Below are positions 25,333 to 34,214 of a stretch of 64,000 bases of DNA, piece by piece. The stretch lies in assembly GCF_011064615.1 (NCBI RefSeq), contig NZ_JAALJH010000054.1, positions 1 through 64,000 on the forward strand. Reading direction: 5' to 3'. The DNA is from Aquisphaera insulae. GTDB taxonomy: Bacteria > Planctomycetota > Planctomycetia > Isosphaerales > Isosphaeraceae. The stretch's first letter is position 1; the number at the start of each line of letters is the position of its first letter. The position numbers and the translations under genes are program-made. The notes beneath the pieces are model-generated. The model did no database searches. It was given only the letters and a program-made list of their open reading frames with translations, and was not told the origin of the DNA.

Positions 25333-27477
25333 TCATTTCTTCATGTCGGCGATCGGGCACCCGATCGCCGGGACGCGGGCCTGGGCGACCGGCTTGCCCG
25401 CGAGGACGGCGTCGAGGGCGTCGCGGAGGTCGTGCCGCGAGGGCTCGGTGCGCTGGCGGCCGAGCTTGCCGAATCGATCGTCGATCCGGCCGCAGTAGGC
25501 GACCCGGCCGGACTCGCCGATCACGGCGGCCTCGGGGACGACCTCCGCGCCCGTCTGCTTCACGAGGACGTGATCGACGTCGCGGACGATCGGCAGCGTC
25601 AGGCCGTACTCCTTCGCGTGGGCCTTCGCCTCGTCCGCGGTCATGTCGGGATCGACGTACACCGCCAGGAAGGCGACGTGCCGGGCCGAGTAGTCATTCG
25701 CGATCCGGCCGATCTCGCTCGTGTAGGTGTTGCCCACGGGACAGTCCCTGGTGAGGAAGACCAGGACGTTGGCCTTCGTCCCCTCGGCGGGACGGAGCGG
25801 GTTCCAGGCGCGGCCGTCCAGGTCCGCCATCGTCGGGCCCGTCGATGGGACCGGAAGAGGGGTCGCCGAGGTCCCGGGGCCGGGCTCCGCGGCGTCGCCG
25901 CGGGCGTCGGCGATGGCCTTCTCCATCTCGGCCCGGTCGAGGATCCCATCGTGATTGGCGTCGAGCCGGAACATCAGGAGCCGGAGCCGCGCGGGGAGCT
26001 CGTCCCCTTTCAGCTTGCCGTCCTGATCGGCGTCGAGGGCGTCGAAGAGCGTCATCACCTGGGCCGGGTCGCGACCGCCGAAGACGCCGCCGAGGCCCTT
26101 CGCGGCCGCCGGCCCGGCGCGGCGGCCGAGCCGGCTGACGGTGTCGCCGCCGCCGAAGATGGCCGGGCCCCGGTACGACGCGAGGTCGCCCTCGTTCACC
26201 GCCACGAACATGAGGCCGACGGAGCCCATCTCGTCGAGCGAGCCCTCGCCCCAGCGGACCTTCACGGGCGGGTTCGACGGGTTCCGCGGGTTCTCCGCCG
26301 AGTTGTCGTAGACGAGCGTCGTCCGGACCACGGCCCCCTTCGGCAGGCGGACCGGCTCGACGTAGTTGTATCGCCCCTGCCAGTTGAAATCCCAGTCGTC
26401 GATGGCGAAGAGCTTCACTTCCTTGCCGTCGGGGAGCTCGGCCACGGCCTTCATGGTCTTGCAGAGATAATGGGCGTGGCCGCCGATGCCGACCACGTCG
26501 ACGTCGAACGGGACCTTCCAGGTGCCGTGGATGGTGAAGTCCCTGTCGCCGGGCTCGATCCCCTTCGTCCGGAGTGCCGTGCCGATGCCGAAGAGCATGG
26601 GCGCCTGGGTCCCGAGCAGCCTCCGCCTGGGCGGCTCCTTGGCGAAGTAGATGCCGAACGACGTCTGCTCGCGCTCCGGCTTGCCGGAGGGATGCAGATG
26701 CATCTGGACGACCAGGTCGGAGCCGGCGGCCAGGGGGAAGGCCAGGCCCAGGGGCAGACGCCGCGCGGTCGCGCCGACAGCCCAGCCGCCGAGGGTGCCG
26801 GTCCGGGGGAACCCCATCCGGCCGAAGCCGGGCCCGAGATCGGCCTCGTCGAGCTTCCGGGCGGCACCCGTGCTATCCAGGAAGTAGAGGGCATGATGGA
26901 CGACCGACCGGGCCGTCGGCCGGATCTCGACGGCCGTGACCCAGCGGTCCTCCTTCTGGTTCAGCGGCAGGACGAACATCCGGTAGATGTCCTTGCCGTC
27001 GGCCGGGACCGGATACGCTTCCGGCAGCGTGACCACCAGGTCGGGGGTGCCGAGCGTCCAGCCGCCGGCCGCGAACGCCGGCAACGGCGGCAGCTTTTCC
27101 GCCGGGCCCTCGGCCATGCCGGATTCGACCCAACGGTCGATGAGCTCGATCTGCTCGCGGGCGAGCCGCCGCTCGTCCTGGAAGTGGCCCCAGCCCTCCG
27201 CGGGGGGCCACGGCGGCATCGTCCGCTCGTCCACGACGCCGCGGATCAGGTGGCCGTGCTTCTTCACGTCCCGGTAATTCAGCAGCGGGAACGGCGCGGC
27301 CTCGCCCGGACGATGGCACGAGGCGCAGTGATTGAACACGATCGGCGCGACGTGCTCCGTGAACGTCACGTGCTCCGGCGTGCCCGCCGGGCCGGCGGCC
27401 GGGACATCGCGGAGCCCCGGGCCGAGGCAGCCCGCGACGACCCCGAATATCAATCCGATTTGAGCGTGCATCTTCAT
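25333..27477 (-). CDS. Four-module redox protein: cytochrome c, Cu monooxygenase-like, EF-hand, redoxin
   Basis: This 714-residue protein has a possible lipobox (VVAGC, Cys17), so it may be a lipoprotein. A haem motif CASCH lies at 51-55 in the PSCyt1-like setting HVAPIVFNHCASCH. Residues about 150-440 resemble the copper type II ascorbate-dependent monooxygenase fold, with metal-ligand-like histidines in VVHHALYF, QMHLHPSG (about 256-263) and HAHYL (about 333-337). Two EF-hands (DADQDGKLKGDE near 480, DANHDGILDRAE near 505) follow. Residues 550-700 are an AhpC/TSA-type redoxin with DCPVGNTYTSEI near 577 and a terminal GCPI. The start lies 1 nt after the anti-sigma-like gene's stop, so translation is coupled. 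Substrate and reaction are unknown; extracytoplasmic oxidation is inferred. Confidence 0.85.
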   Translation of the reverse strand: MKMHAQIGLIFGVVAGCLGPGLRDVPAAGPAGTPEHVTFTEHVAPIVFNHCASCHRPGEAAPFPLLNYRDVKKHGHLIRGVVDERTMPPWPPAEGWGHFQDERRLAREQIELIDRWVESGMAEGPAEKLPPLPAFAAGGWTLGTPDLVVTLPEAYPVPADGKDIYRMFVLPLNQKEDRWVTAVEIRPTARSVVHHALYFLDSTGAARKLDEADLGPGFGRMGFPRTGTLGGWAVGATARRLPLGLAFPLAAGSDLVVQMHLHPSGKPEREQTSFGIYFAKEPPRRRLLGTQAPMLFGIGTALRTKGIEPGDRDFTIHGTWKVPFDVDVVGIGGHAHYLCKTMKAVAELPDGKEVKLFAIDDWDFNWQGRYNYVEPVRLPKGAVVRTTLVYDNSAENPRNPSNPPVKVRWGEGSLDEMGSVGLMFVAVNEGDLASYRGPAIFGGGDTVSRLGRRAGPAAAKGLGGVFGGRDPAQVMTLFDALDADQDGKLKGDELPARLRLLMFRLDANHDGILDRAEMEKAIADARGDAAEPGPGTSATPLPVPSTGPTMADLDGRAWNPLRPAEGTKANVLVFLTRDCPVGNTYTSEIGRIANDYSARHVAFLAVYVDPDMTADEAKAHAKEYGLTLPIVRDVDHVLVKQTGAEVVPEAAVIGESGRVAYCGRIDDRFGKLGRQRTEPSRHDLRDALDAVLAGKPVAQARVPAIGCPIADMKK

Positions 27478-27478
27478 A

Positions 27479-28435
27479 TCATAAGTCCTCAACGAGAAGC
27501 GAGCCGAGGAACCGGAGGAGTGCCCTGCGGCGGGACGGCCGCCGGTCGTGGTCCAGGATCGTGGCGGATCCCGCCAGGTGGGTCGCAAGCCGGTAGGCCG
27601 CGTCGGGCTGCGGCTCGTCATCCTCCAGCCGGAAGGTGATGTCGGCGACGGGCCGTCCCTCCCCGACCCGCGAGAGGACGACCTCGCGGACGGTCCGGGT
27701 GGCCTCGTCGATCTCCATCGCGATCGACGAGAGCCGGGGATGGGGCCGCGCCGCGGTGACGCGAGGCGTGCCCAGGATCCGCCTCCGGCCGGGGCCTCCG
27801 CCCGCGGCCGGGCCGACGCCCCTGATCTCGAAGTCGTCCGCCAGCAAGTGTAGTACGGAATCGAGCCGGAGGTTGAGAAGGTCGAGCGCCTCGTCGAGCG
27901 GCTCGGGGATGTCCCCGGGCTCGAAATCGAGGCCGACATCGGGGCCCGGCGCCAGCCAGGAATGCCGTCCCTCGTCGCGGCCGAAGGACCAGGTCCGATC
28001 CCCTCGGCGGGCCTCGATCCAGAATCGATCGGACCGCGTGTGCAATCGAAGGTCGTGCGCGGCGAAGGCCGAGAGCAGGGGATGTCGCTCGGCCCCCCCC
28101 GGGGCGAAGTCGATCCGGATTCCATACGCGCGGTCCCTGGGCGATGCCTCCAGGGCCCGCATCGCCTCGCGGACGAGAGCCACCGCGTCGGCGTGGAGCG
28201 ATGGCTGGTGGAACCGCCAGGCGAATCCCACGATCAGGAGGGAGGCCGCGACCGCCGCCGCCCACCGTGCGCCCGGCCGCGGCCGGCGCCGGGGCGGCGA
28301 TCGCCTCGGCTCCGACGTCCGCCTCGCCGTCACGGCGTCGAGCATGGCGTGCGCGTCCACCGCCCGCTCCCGGGCGAGGAGATGGTCGCGGACGAGATCC
28401 TCCACGTCGCGTCGATCGGGCCGATTCGGGTTCAT
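27479..28435 (-). CDS. Probable membrane anti-sigma factor with LolA/RseB-like outer domain
   Basis: This 318-residue protein starts MNPNRPDRRDVEDLVRDHLL at an ATGA overlap with the ECF sigma gene, the usual place for a cognate anti-sigma factor. Residues about 1-60 are charged and cytoplasmic. One membrane helix lies near 66-83 (WAAAVAASLLIVGFAWRF). The outer part has beta-strand pattern stretches (YGIRIDFAPGG, LRLHTRSDRFWIEARRG, TWSFGRDEGRHSWLAPG) that resemble LolA/RseB-type lipid or lipoprotein sensor folds. That similarity is pattern-level only. No zinc HxxxCxxC anti-sigma motif is present. The coupled redox gene begins 1 nt after its stop. Role inferred from position and topology. Confidence 0.6.
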   Translation of the reverse strand: MNPNRPDRRDVEDLVRDHLLARERAVDAHAMLDAVTARRTSEPRRSPPRRRPRPGARWAAAVAASLLIVGFAWRFHQPSLHADAVALVREAMRALEASPRDRAYGIRIDFAPGGAERHPLLSAFAAHDLRLHTRSDRFWIEARRGDRTWSFGRDEGRHSWLAPGPDVGLDFEPGDIPEPLDEALDLLNLRLDSVLHLLADDFEIRGVGPAAGGGPGRRRILGTPRVTAARPHPRLSSIAMEIDEATRTVREVVLSRVGEGRPVADITFRLEDDEPQPDAAYRLATHLAGSATILDHDRRPSRRRALLRFLGSLLVEDL

Positions 28436-29022
28436 GACGGCGGGCCCTCCAGGTAGGGGCCGAGCATCGCTTCCATGGCCCCGCGGGCCCGATGGACGAG
28501 GACGCCGGCGTTGCCCGGGCTCACTCCGAGGATCTCCGCGATCTCCTGGAGCGAATGCCCCAGGCTTTTCAGCTCGAGCGCCGCACGCTGGCGATCCGGC
28601 AGCGAGGCGAGCCCCCGGGCGACGGCCTCGGCGAGCTCCGCGTCGAGCAGCTCGCCGGAGGGCTCGCGGGCCGAGCGATCGGCGACGGGCTCGGCCCGGC
28701 CGTCCCGGCCGAAGATCGAGAACATCGACCGCCGCCGTGAGTTCCGGTTGAAGCACGCGTTGCTCACGGCGCGGAGGAGGATTTTCAGGCCGTCGGCCTT
28801 CAGGTCGTAGACGTCCGCCCGCGCGAGCAGTCGGCAATAGCAGTCCTGGACCACGTCCTCGGCCTCCTGGCGGTTCCGGAGCAGCGACGCCGCGTAGGCC
28901 ACGGCCCTGGGCGCCGTGGCGAGCACCCAGTCGGAAAGGTCATCCGGGTGGCTCACCGCTTCGCGATCCTCGTCGTGCCTGTCGAGATCGTGCTGCTCGG
29001 GAAGTGCCCGCACTGGCCTCAT
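28432..29022 (-). CDS. ECF RNA polymerase sigma factor
   Basis: This 196-residue protein shows sigma region 2 (LLRNRQEAEDVVQDCYCRLL) and a region 4 helix-turn-helix (LPDRQRAALELKSLGHSLQEIAEILGVSPGNAGVLVHRAR, seen as LGHSLQEIAEILG plus VSPGNAGVLVHRA). Its stop overlaps the next gene by 4 nt (ATGA). The ATG at 29022 is used, but a GTG at about residue 23 is also possible. It probably reports on a periplasmic signal through the coupled membrane protein and directs expression of its own redox operon. No target promoter motif could be fixed. Confidence 0.87.
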   Translation of the reverse strand: MRPVRALPEQHDLDRHDEDREAVSHPDDLSDWVLATAPRAVAYAASLLRNRQEAEDVVQDCYCRLLARADVYDLKADGLKILLRAVSNACFNRNSRRRSMFSIFGRDGRAEPVADRSAREPSGELLDAELAEAVARGLASLPDRQRAALELKSLGHSLQEIAEILGVSPGNAGVLVHRARGAMEAMLGPYLEGPPS

Positions 29023-29068
29023 CCGCGCCCGCGGCGCCCGGGTTCGCGGACGGGCCCGACCCCCGATT

Positions 29069-29527
29069 CTACTTCCTCAGCGACTGAAGATCCGTCGCGA
29101 TGGCCTTCAGGTCGTCGGCGATCATCGTCACGTCCGCCTTGTCGACCCCGCTGGCGGTGATCACCACCTTGATGTCTGCGGCGGTCTGCTGCGCCAGCGC
29201 AGGTGGGATATTCGCGCTGGTGAGGACGGCCTGGATATCCTTCTCGATCACGACGACATCCTTCGGCGTGATCGTGCCGCTCTTGGCGACGCTGATCAGT
29301 TCCGTCTTGAGCGCGGCGACCGCCGCGGGATCGGGCCTCGTCGCCACCTTCGCGACGGCCAGGAAGTCGGAGCCGACGGCCTTGACCTCGGCCGGCGTCA
29401 CGTCGGACGCCGCATGGATGGTCCCCAGGTCGTGCACGAGCTGACCGATGTCCTGCGAGAGTGAGGAGAGCAGGGCACGGCCTTCGAGACGTTCGCAGCG
29501 GAGATGCGCGGGTCGAGGTTTCGTCAT
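29069..29527 (-). CDS. Small secreted planctomycete protein with LExRxLL N-terminal motif
   Basis: This 152-residue protein begins with a short basic leader and LRCERLEGRALLSS, the planctomycete motif found near the N-terminus of many exported surface proteins. The rest is helical, with repeats of a VxxxDIxxV type pattern (DIGQLVHDLGTIHAASDVT, DIQAVLTSANIPPALAQ, DIKVVITASGVDKADV). GAGGAA lies 5 nt before the ATG. It ends 46 bp before the ECF sigma gene and may be the first gene of that operon. No function can be assigned. Confidence 0.75.
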   Translation of the reverse strand: MTKPRPAHLRCERLEGRALLSSLSQDIGQLVHDLGTIHAASDVTPAEVKAVGSDFLAVAKVATRPDPAAVAALKTELISVAKSGTITPKDVVVIEKDIQAVLTSANIPPALAQQTAADIKVVITASGVDKADVTMIADDLKAIATDLQSLRK

Positions 29528-29694
29528 TGGTTTCCTCATGGAAGCGGTCCGAACGGACCGGCGGCGCAACGGGGCCCGGCGGCCTCGATCGCTGTCCGCC
29601 CCGGGCCTCGTTCGCCCCTTACCTGAGGAAACCCATCAGCACGGGTTTCATTACGGAGAATCGTCCCGGAAGTCCGAGAAACGCCTCCACACGC

Positions 29695-30669
29695 TCACTT
29701 TCCGGCCGACGTGCGATGCTTCACCAGCCCGTCGTAGGCGATTCGGGTGAACATGCCGCCGGTGAAGAAACCGTGGGCCCATGTAGGGTCGAGGTCGGCC
29801 GTGGGGCGGGCATCGATGGCCTCGCGGAGGGTCTTGCCGGCGTCGTGGAGGCGGGCGAGGCGGTCGTGTACGGTCGCGAGCATCGCCCGGTAGCGGGCGA
29901 GATCTTCGCGGGTGGCGACCGGGCCGTGGCCGGGGATGATCCTCGTGGACGGGCCGGTGAGCTTCAGGAGGCGGTCGGCCGCGGCGACCATGCCGCCGAT
30001 CCAGCCCAGGCTCGATGAGTCGATGTTCGGATAGAAGCCGTTGCTGTAGAGATCGCCGGTGTGGATCACGTCGTGCTTCGTGAAATGGACGACCAGGTCG
30101 CCGTCGGTATGGGCCGGCGGTACGGACATGAGCCGGAGCGTTTCCGGGCCGGCGTGGAGCTCGGCCTCGTCGAGGGTTACGACCGGCAGCGCGGCCGGGG
30201 GCGAGGCCGGCGACTTCATCTTGAAGACCTCTGTGTATTGATCCTCGGCCAGTCGCCGTCGGGTGGCCGCCGTCGCGAGGATCGTCGCCCCGGCCCGGGC
30301 GAACGCCTCGTTCCCTCCGGCGTGATCGAAATGCCAGTGCGTGTCGATCAGCCGCGCGATCGGCTTGCCGCCTGCCCGCTTCACCGCGTCCAAGGTCTCG
30401 GCAGCCCGGTGGGGGAGCCCCGCGTCGACGACCGTCAGGCCGTCCGGGCCGTCGAGGACCGCGATGTTGCCGCCGGGCCCCTGGACCAGGTGGATACCGT
30501 CGACGAGGGGCTTCACCTCGATGGGAGTCTTCGCCGTGGCGGCGAGCATACCCTGGACCAGCGGGGCGGGGTCCGAGTCATCCGGCGGGCCATCGCCGCG
30601 GACACGCCCCGCGATCGCCAAGGCCCCGGCCGTGCCAAGTCCCACCCTCATCCAACCGCGCCTGTTCAT
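29695..30669 (-). CDS. Secreted MBL-fold metallo-hydrolase
   Basis: This 324-residue protein has a twin-arginine-like leader (NRRGWMRVGLGTAGALAIAG) and the metallo-beta-lactamase fold: HWHFDHAGG (HxHxDH), HTDGDLVVHF, the aspartate in VIHTGDLYSN, and the last ligand in IIPGHGPVA. This is the pattern of the SoxH/quinoprotein-relay or B3-like hydrolases that act in the periplasm. GGAGGG lies 8 nt before the start at MNRRGWM. It follows the alcohol dehydrogenase gene by 83 bp on the same strand. Substrate is unknown; it need not be a beta-lactamase. Confidence 0.87.
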   Translation of the reverse strand: MNRRGWMRVGLGTAGALAIAGRVRGDGPPDDSDPAPLVQGMLAATAKTPIEVKPLVDGIHLVQGPGGNIAVLDGPDGLTVVDAGLPHRAAETLDAVKRAGGKPIARLIDTHWHFDHAGGNEAFARAGATILATAATRRRLAEDQYTEVFKMKSPASPPAALPVVTLDEAELHAGPETLRLMSVPPAHTDGDLVVHFTKHDVIHTGDLYSNGFYPNIDSSSLGWIGGMVAAADRLLKLTGPSTRIIPGHGPVATREDLARYRAMLATVHDRLARLHDAGKTLREAIDARPTADLDPTWAHGFFTGGMFTRIAYDGLVKHRTSAGK

Positions 30670-30752
30670 CTCGAGAACCCTCCTGAACCGGGACGAAGTA
30701 CCAACAGCGCCGCCGCGGGCCGACATCGAGACCTCGTGACCTTCCCCCTCGA

Positions 30753-31766
30753 TCAGAAGTCCGCGTCGAGCACGATCCGATAGCGGGCCTTGCCGGCCCT
30801 GAGCCTCGCGAAGGCGTCGTTGATCTGGCTCATCGGCAGGTGCTCGGTCGTCGGGGCGACGCCGTGACGCGCGGCGAATTCGAGCATGGTCCCGATCGCG
30901 ACCGGGGATCCGGTCGGCGAGCCGGAGAGGCCGGTCTGCGGGAAGATGAGCGACATCGCCGGGACGGGGATCGGTTCCGTCACCGCGCCGACGACATGCA
31001 TGCGGCCCCTGGGGGCGAGCGTGCCCAGCAGCGCGTTCCAGTCCATCGGCACGTTCACGGTGACGAGCAGCAGGTCAAGGCTCCGGGCCAGCTTCTTGAT
31101 CGCGTCGGAATCGCGGCTGGCGACGACATGATGGGCGCCGAAGCCGCGGGCTTCGTCGAACTTGTTCGGGCTGGAGGTGAACGCGGTCACGTCGCAGCCG
31201 TACGCCGCGGCGAACTTCACGGCCATGTGGCCGAGGCCGCCGATTCCGACGATCCCGACGCGATCCGTCGGCTTCGCGTACATCGCCAGCGGGTTGAACA
31301 CGGTGATCCCGCCGCAGAGCAGGGGGCCGGCCTCGGCGACCGGCAGGCCTTCGGGTATGGGGAGGGTCCATGCCCAGTGCGAGCGGACGCGGGTCGCGAA
31401 CCCGCCGCGGTGGCCGACGATCGTCGGCACTGCCTCGGCGCAGAGGTGCTGGTCGCCCGAGAGGCACTGGCGGCAGTGCATGCAACTTCCGGCCGTCCAA
31501 CCGACCCCGACCCGTTGCCCGACCTTCAGCCCCTTCGCCGCGGGCCCCACCGCGACGACCTTGCCGATCGCCTCGTGCCCGAGGATCGCCGGGTATTGCG
31601 TCATGCCCCAGTCGTTGAGCCACATGGAGAGATCGGAATGGCAGAGCCCGCAATGCTCCACCTCGATCTCCACCTCCTCCGCCCCGATCGGGCCGAGGTC
31701 GACCTGCTGGCGAATCAATGCCTGCCCCGCCCCCGGAACCACCCAAGCATCAACGACAGACATCAT
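30753..31766 (-). CDS. Zinc-dependent NAD(P) alcohol dehydrogenase (MDR/CAD type)
   Basis: This 337-residue protein has catalytic zinc ligands in CGLCHSDLSM and GHEAIGKVVAVG. Structural zinc cysteines lie in SCMHCRQCLSGDQHLCAE, and the dinucleotide site is GIVGIGGLGHMAVKFA. The layout is that of YahK/AdhP-like medium-chain dehydrogenases that interconvert alcohols and aldehydes, using NADH or NADPH. AGGAG lies 4-5 nt before the first of two ATGs. It may be co-transcribed with the MBL hydrolase. Natural substrate unknown. Confidence 0.9.
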   Translation of the reverse strand: MMSVVDAWVVPGAGQALIRQQVDLGPIGAEEVEIEVEHCGLCHSDLSMWLNDWGMTQYPAILGHEAIGKVVAVGPAAKGLKVGQRVGVGWTAGSCMHCRQCLSGDQHLCAEAVPTIVGHRGGFATRVRSHWAWTLPIPEGLPVAEAGPLLCGGITVFNPLAMYAKPTDRVGIVGIGGLGHMAVKFAAAYGCDVTAFTSSPNKFDEARGFGAHHVVASRDSDAIKKLARSLDLLLVTVNVPMDWNALLGTLAPRGRMHVVGAVTEPIPVPAMSLIFPQTGLSGSPTGSPVAIGTMLEFAARHGVAPTTEHLPMSQINDAFARLRAGKARYRIVLDADF

Positions 31767-31846
31767 GAGACTCCTGGACCTGATGAGTCTTTAGGCCGAT
31801 CGGGAGGCAATTCTAGATCGCGAGCAAAGCCCCGGGATAGGGGACT

Positions 31847-33448
31847 TCACGGGTCGATTCGCGGGGCCTGCACCGTCAGGCGGACGGGCCCCGATCTCGT
31901 CCCCTCGCAGGCGAGGACCTGGCGGCCCGGGTCGCGGCGGAGGGACATCGTCGGGTCGGAGCAGGCCACGATCGACCCGGCGGGGAAGAGGCCGGACGGG
32001 AGGAACAGTTCGGTCGTGCCGAGGACGGGTCGATGCTCCCAGCGGAACTCGAGGCAGGCCGGGGCTCCCGACCTGGGGACGACGAAACGGAAGGATGTGG
32101 GGAGGCCCGCGGTCACCCGGGGGTAGGGGCGGGGGGCGAAGTTCGGCCGGAGGGAGCGAGAGGAATCGAGGATGCTGAAGTCCTCGCCGTTCCAGCCGTC
32201 CCGGTCGCGAACGTTCCAGCGCGGGGAGTAGTTCCACTGGGCGCCCGACGCGAGGCAGGCGTCCATGCGGTCGTAGATCGCCGCGACGTAGTCGCCCCCG
32301 TTGCGGGCGCCGGCGGAGACGCCGAACTCGCCGAGGAAGAGGGGGGCATCCCAGGTGCGGGCGGTCGCGGCCATGGTCGAGAATGCGTGGTTCATGCCCA
32401 CCGTCATCCCGTGCCATCGGCCCAGCAGGACCGTCAGCGGGCGGTAGTAGTGCGGAGCATAGGCCGCGCCGGGAAAGTCCGGCCGGGGGAGCCGGGTCCC
32501 GGCGCCGCAGTTGGTGGTGACGTGGCCCTCAAGGAAGAGGATGGCCCCGGGATGACGGTCGCGGATCACCGCCGCCGCGTCCCGGTAGAGCGTCGCGAGT
32601 TCGGTCCGCTCGTCACCCCAGGGCTCGTTGAGGAGGTCGTAGCCGACCACGCCGGGGACGGTGGCGAAGGCATCGGCGACCCGGCCGAGCATCGCGAGAT
32701 ACCGCGTCCGCACGCCGTTCACGTCGGCGAAGAAGTCGTCGAAGGACCGGTGCGTCGTCGGGTCGGTCGCCATCCGCACCGGCCAGTTCCGGCAGCGGTC
32801 CGAGTTATCCGGGCTGGAAGGAGTGCCGCGCGGCGAGACGGCCCAGCGCGGGAAGCCATCGCCGGCCCCCCGGGAGGCGAAGCGAGAGAATCCATCCTGG
32901 TGGATGTCCACGATCACATGCATCCCGCGAGCCCGCGCCGCCGCGGCGGTCGACCGGAGCTGCCCGAGATAGGCGTCGTCGTAGACGCCCGCGACCGGCT
33001 CGTAGGCCTCCCAGATGAAGAGCATCCGGACGACGTTGAAGCCCAGGTCAACCAGCGGATCCAGGTCCGACGGGCTGGAGCAGGGGAGGAACGGCGGCCG
33101 CTTGGCGTCGCCCGAGAGGTTCACCCCGCGGAGGATCACCACCCGCCCGGCCGGATCCACGAAGTGCCGGCCGCGGACGGCCAACTCGGGAGCCGCCGCG
33201 GCCTGCGCGGTCGGCGACCCTTGCGCCACGGCCCTCCCGGGCGGGATCAGGGCGAGGCCCAGGGACATGTACACCAGGAAAGCGAGCGTGAATTCGATCT
33301 TGCCGTGTCGCCGCAATCCGTTATCTTTCGCAGCGCTCCCGGTCGATTCGCCTCCGGGCCGGTCGGCGAACGGCGAGACGATTCCCCCTCGGCGCGCGGG
33401 GACTTCCGGTGCCGCGCCCCGGAGGCGCGGCGAGATCGCGTCGGTCAC
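31847..33448 (-). CDS. Secreted GH5-type glycoside hydrolase
   Basis: About 533 residues from a GTG with GGAGAC six nt upstream. An N-terminal region of about 50 residues precedes a signal-anchor-like segment (EFTLAFLVYMSLGLALI). GH5 motifs follow: LRGVNLSGDAKRPP, LGFNVVRMLFIWEAYEP, VIVDIHQDGFSRF, the acid/base glutamate in LLNEPWGDE (about 271) and the nucleophile in FLGEFGVS (about 370). A C-terminal beta domain follows. The set is closest to endoglycoceramidase-like GH5 members, which cut glycolipids, but polysaccharide hydrolysis is also possible. It diverges from the ECF/kinase pair with a 136-bp gap. Confidence 0.85.
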   Translation of the reverse strand: MTDAISPRLRGAAPEVPARRGGIVSPFADRPGGESTGSAAKDNGLRRHGKIEFTLAFLVYMSLGLALIPPGRAVAQGSPTAQAAAAPELAVRGRHFVDPAGRVVILRGVNLSGDAKRPPFLPCSSPSDLDPLVDLGFNVVRMLFIWEAYEPVAGVYDDAYLGQLRSTAAAARARGMHVIVDIHQDGFSRFASRGAGDGFPRWAVSPRGTPSSPDNSDRCRNWPVRMATDPTTHRSFDDFFADVNGVRTRYLAMLGRVADAFATVPGVVGYDLLNEPWGDERTELATLYRDAAAVIRDRHPGAILFLEGHVTTNCGAGTRLPRPDFPGAAYAPHYYRPLTVLLGRWHGMTVGMNHAFSTMAATARTWDAPLFLGEFGVSAGARNGGDYVAAIYDRMDACLASGAQWNYSPRWNVRDRDGWNGEDFSILDSSRSLRPNFAPRPYPRVTAGLPTSFRFVVPRSGAPACLEFRWEHRPVLGTTELFLPSGLFPAGSIVACSDPTMSLRRDPGRQVLACEGTRSGPVRLTVQAPRIDP

Positions 33449-33584
33449 GGTCGGGTCTCCGGCCTGGGGAAGGGGAGGAGGGGGAGGCGGGCGGGCCACG
33501 GCGTGGCGCACGTCCTCTGTAATCTCGCTGGGAAATGGCGCGGATCTCGTGCCACTCGATTCTCGAGGACGAGGGTGGACCGAG

Positions 33585-34214
33585 ATGACGACCGACGGCC
33601 GCGGATCGGTGACCCGCTGGATCGGTGACCTCAAGGCGGGCGAGGCGGATGCGGCCCGGGCGCTCTGGGACCGCTACTTCGAGAAGCTCGTCCGACTGGC
33701 GAGGAAGCGGCTGGCCCGCGGCGTCGACGCCGCGGAGGACGAGGAGGACGCGGCCCTCAGCGCGTTCGACAGCTTCTGCAACGGCCTGGCGCGGGGCCGG
33801 TTCCAGCGGCTCGGCGATCGGGAAGACCTCTGGAAGCTCCTGGTCGTGATCACGGCGCGGAAGGTCTCTGCCCAGGCCGATCGGCGGGGGGCCGCCAAGC
33901 GGGGCGGCGGCTGGCACAGGCTGGACGGGCCGCACGGCGACGGCGTCGGCGACGGGACGTCGGTCGGTGGCGGCGGCGGCGCGCTCGCGGCGATCCTCGC
34001 CCGGGAGCCCACGCCGGAGTTCGCGGCGACCGTCGCCGAGGAGACGAGCCGGCTCCTGGGGCGGCTCGGCGACGAGCAGCTCCGCCAGATCGCGCTCGAC
34101 CGCATGGAAGGCTACACCACCGACGAGATCGCCGAGCGGCTCGGCTGCGCACGGCGGACGGTCGCCCGGCGGCTGGACCTGATCCGACAGATCTGGACGG
34201 AGGAGACGTCATGA
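33585..34214 (+). CDS. ECF sigma factor of the planctomycete kinase-linked type
   Basis: This 209-residue protein has a region 2-like start (WDRYFEKLVRLARKRLA and DEEDAALSAFDSFCNGL) and a C-terminal helix-turn-helix (MEGYTTDEIAERLGCARRTVARRL). A long glycine-rich linker separates the two, which is unusual. The stop overlaps the kinase start by 4 nt (ATGA). Genes of this kind next to Ser/Thr kinases form known planctomycete ECF groups in which phosphorylation, not an anti-sigma factor, is thought to set activity. Start MTTDGRGS at 33585 is preceded by GAGGGTGG. Confidence 0.82.
   Translation: MTTDGRGSVTRWIGDLKAGEADAARALWDRYFEKLVRLARKRLARGVDAAEDEEDAALSAFDSFCNGLARGRFQRLGDREDLWKLLVVITARKVSAQADRRGAAKRGGGWHRLDGPHGDGVGDGTSVGGGGGALAAILAREPTPEFAATVAEETSRLLGRLGDEQLRQIALDRMEGYTTDEIAERLGCARRTVARRLDLIRQIWTEETS

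Noticed and set aside
25333..28125. A 930-codon version of the redox protein starting at 28125.
   Set aside because: The first 216 codons overlap the anti-sigma-like gene in another frame and are non-coding in character; the ATG at 27477 directly after that gene's stop is better.
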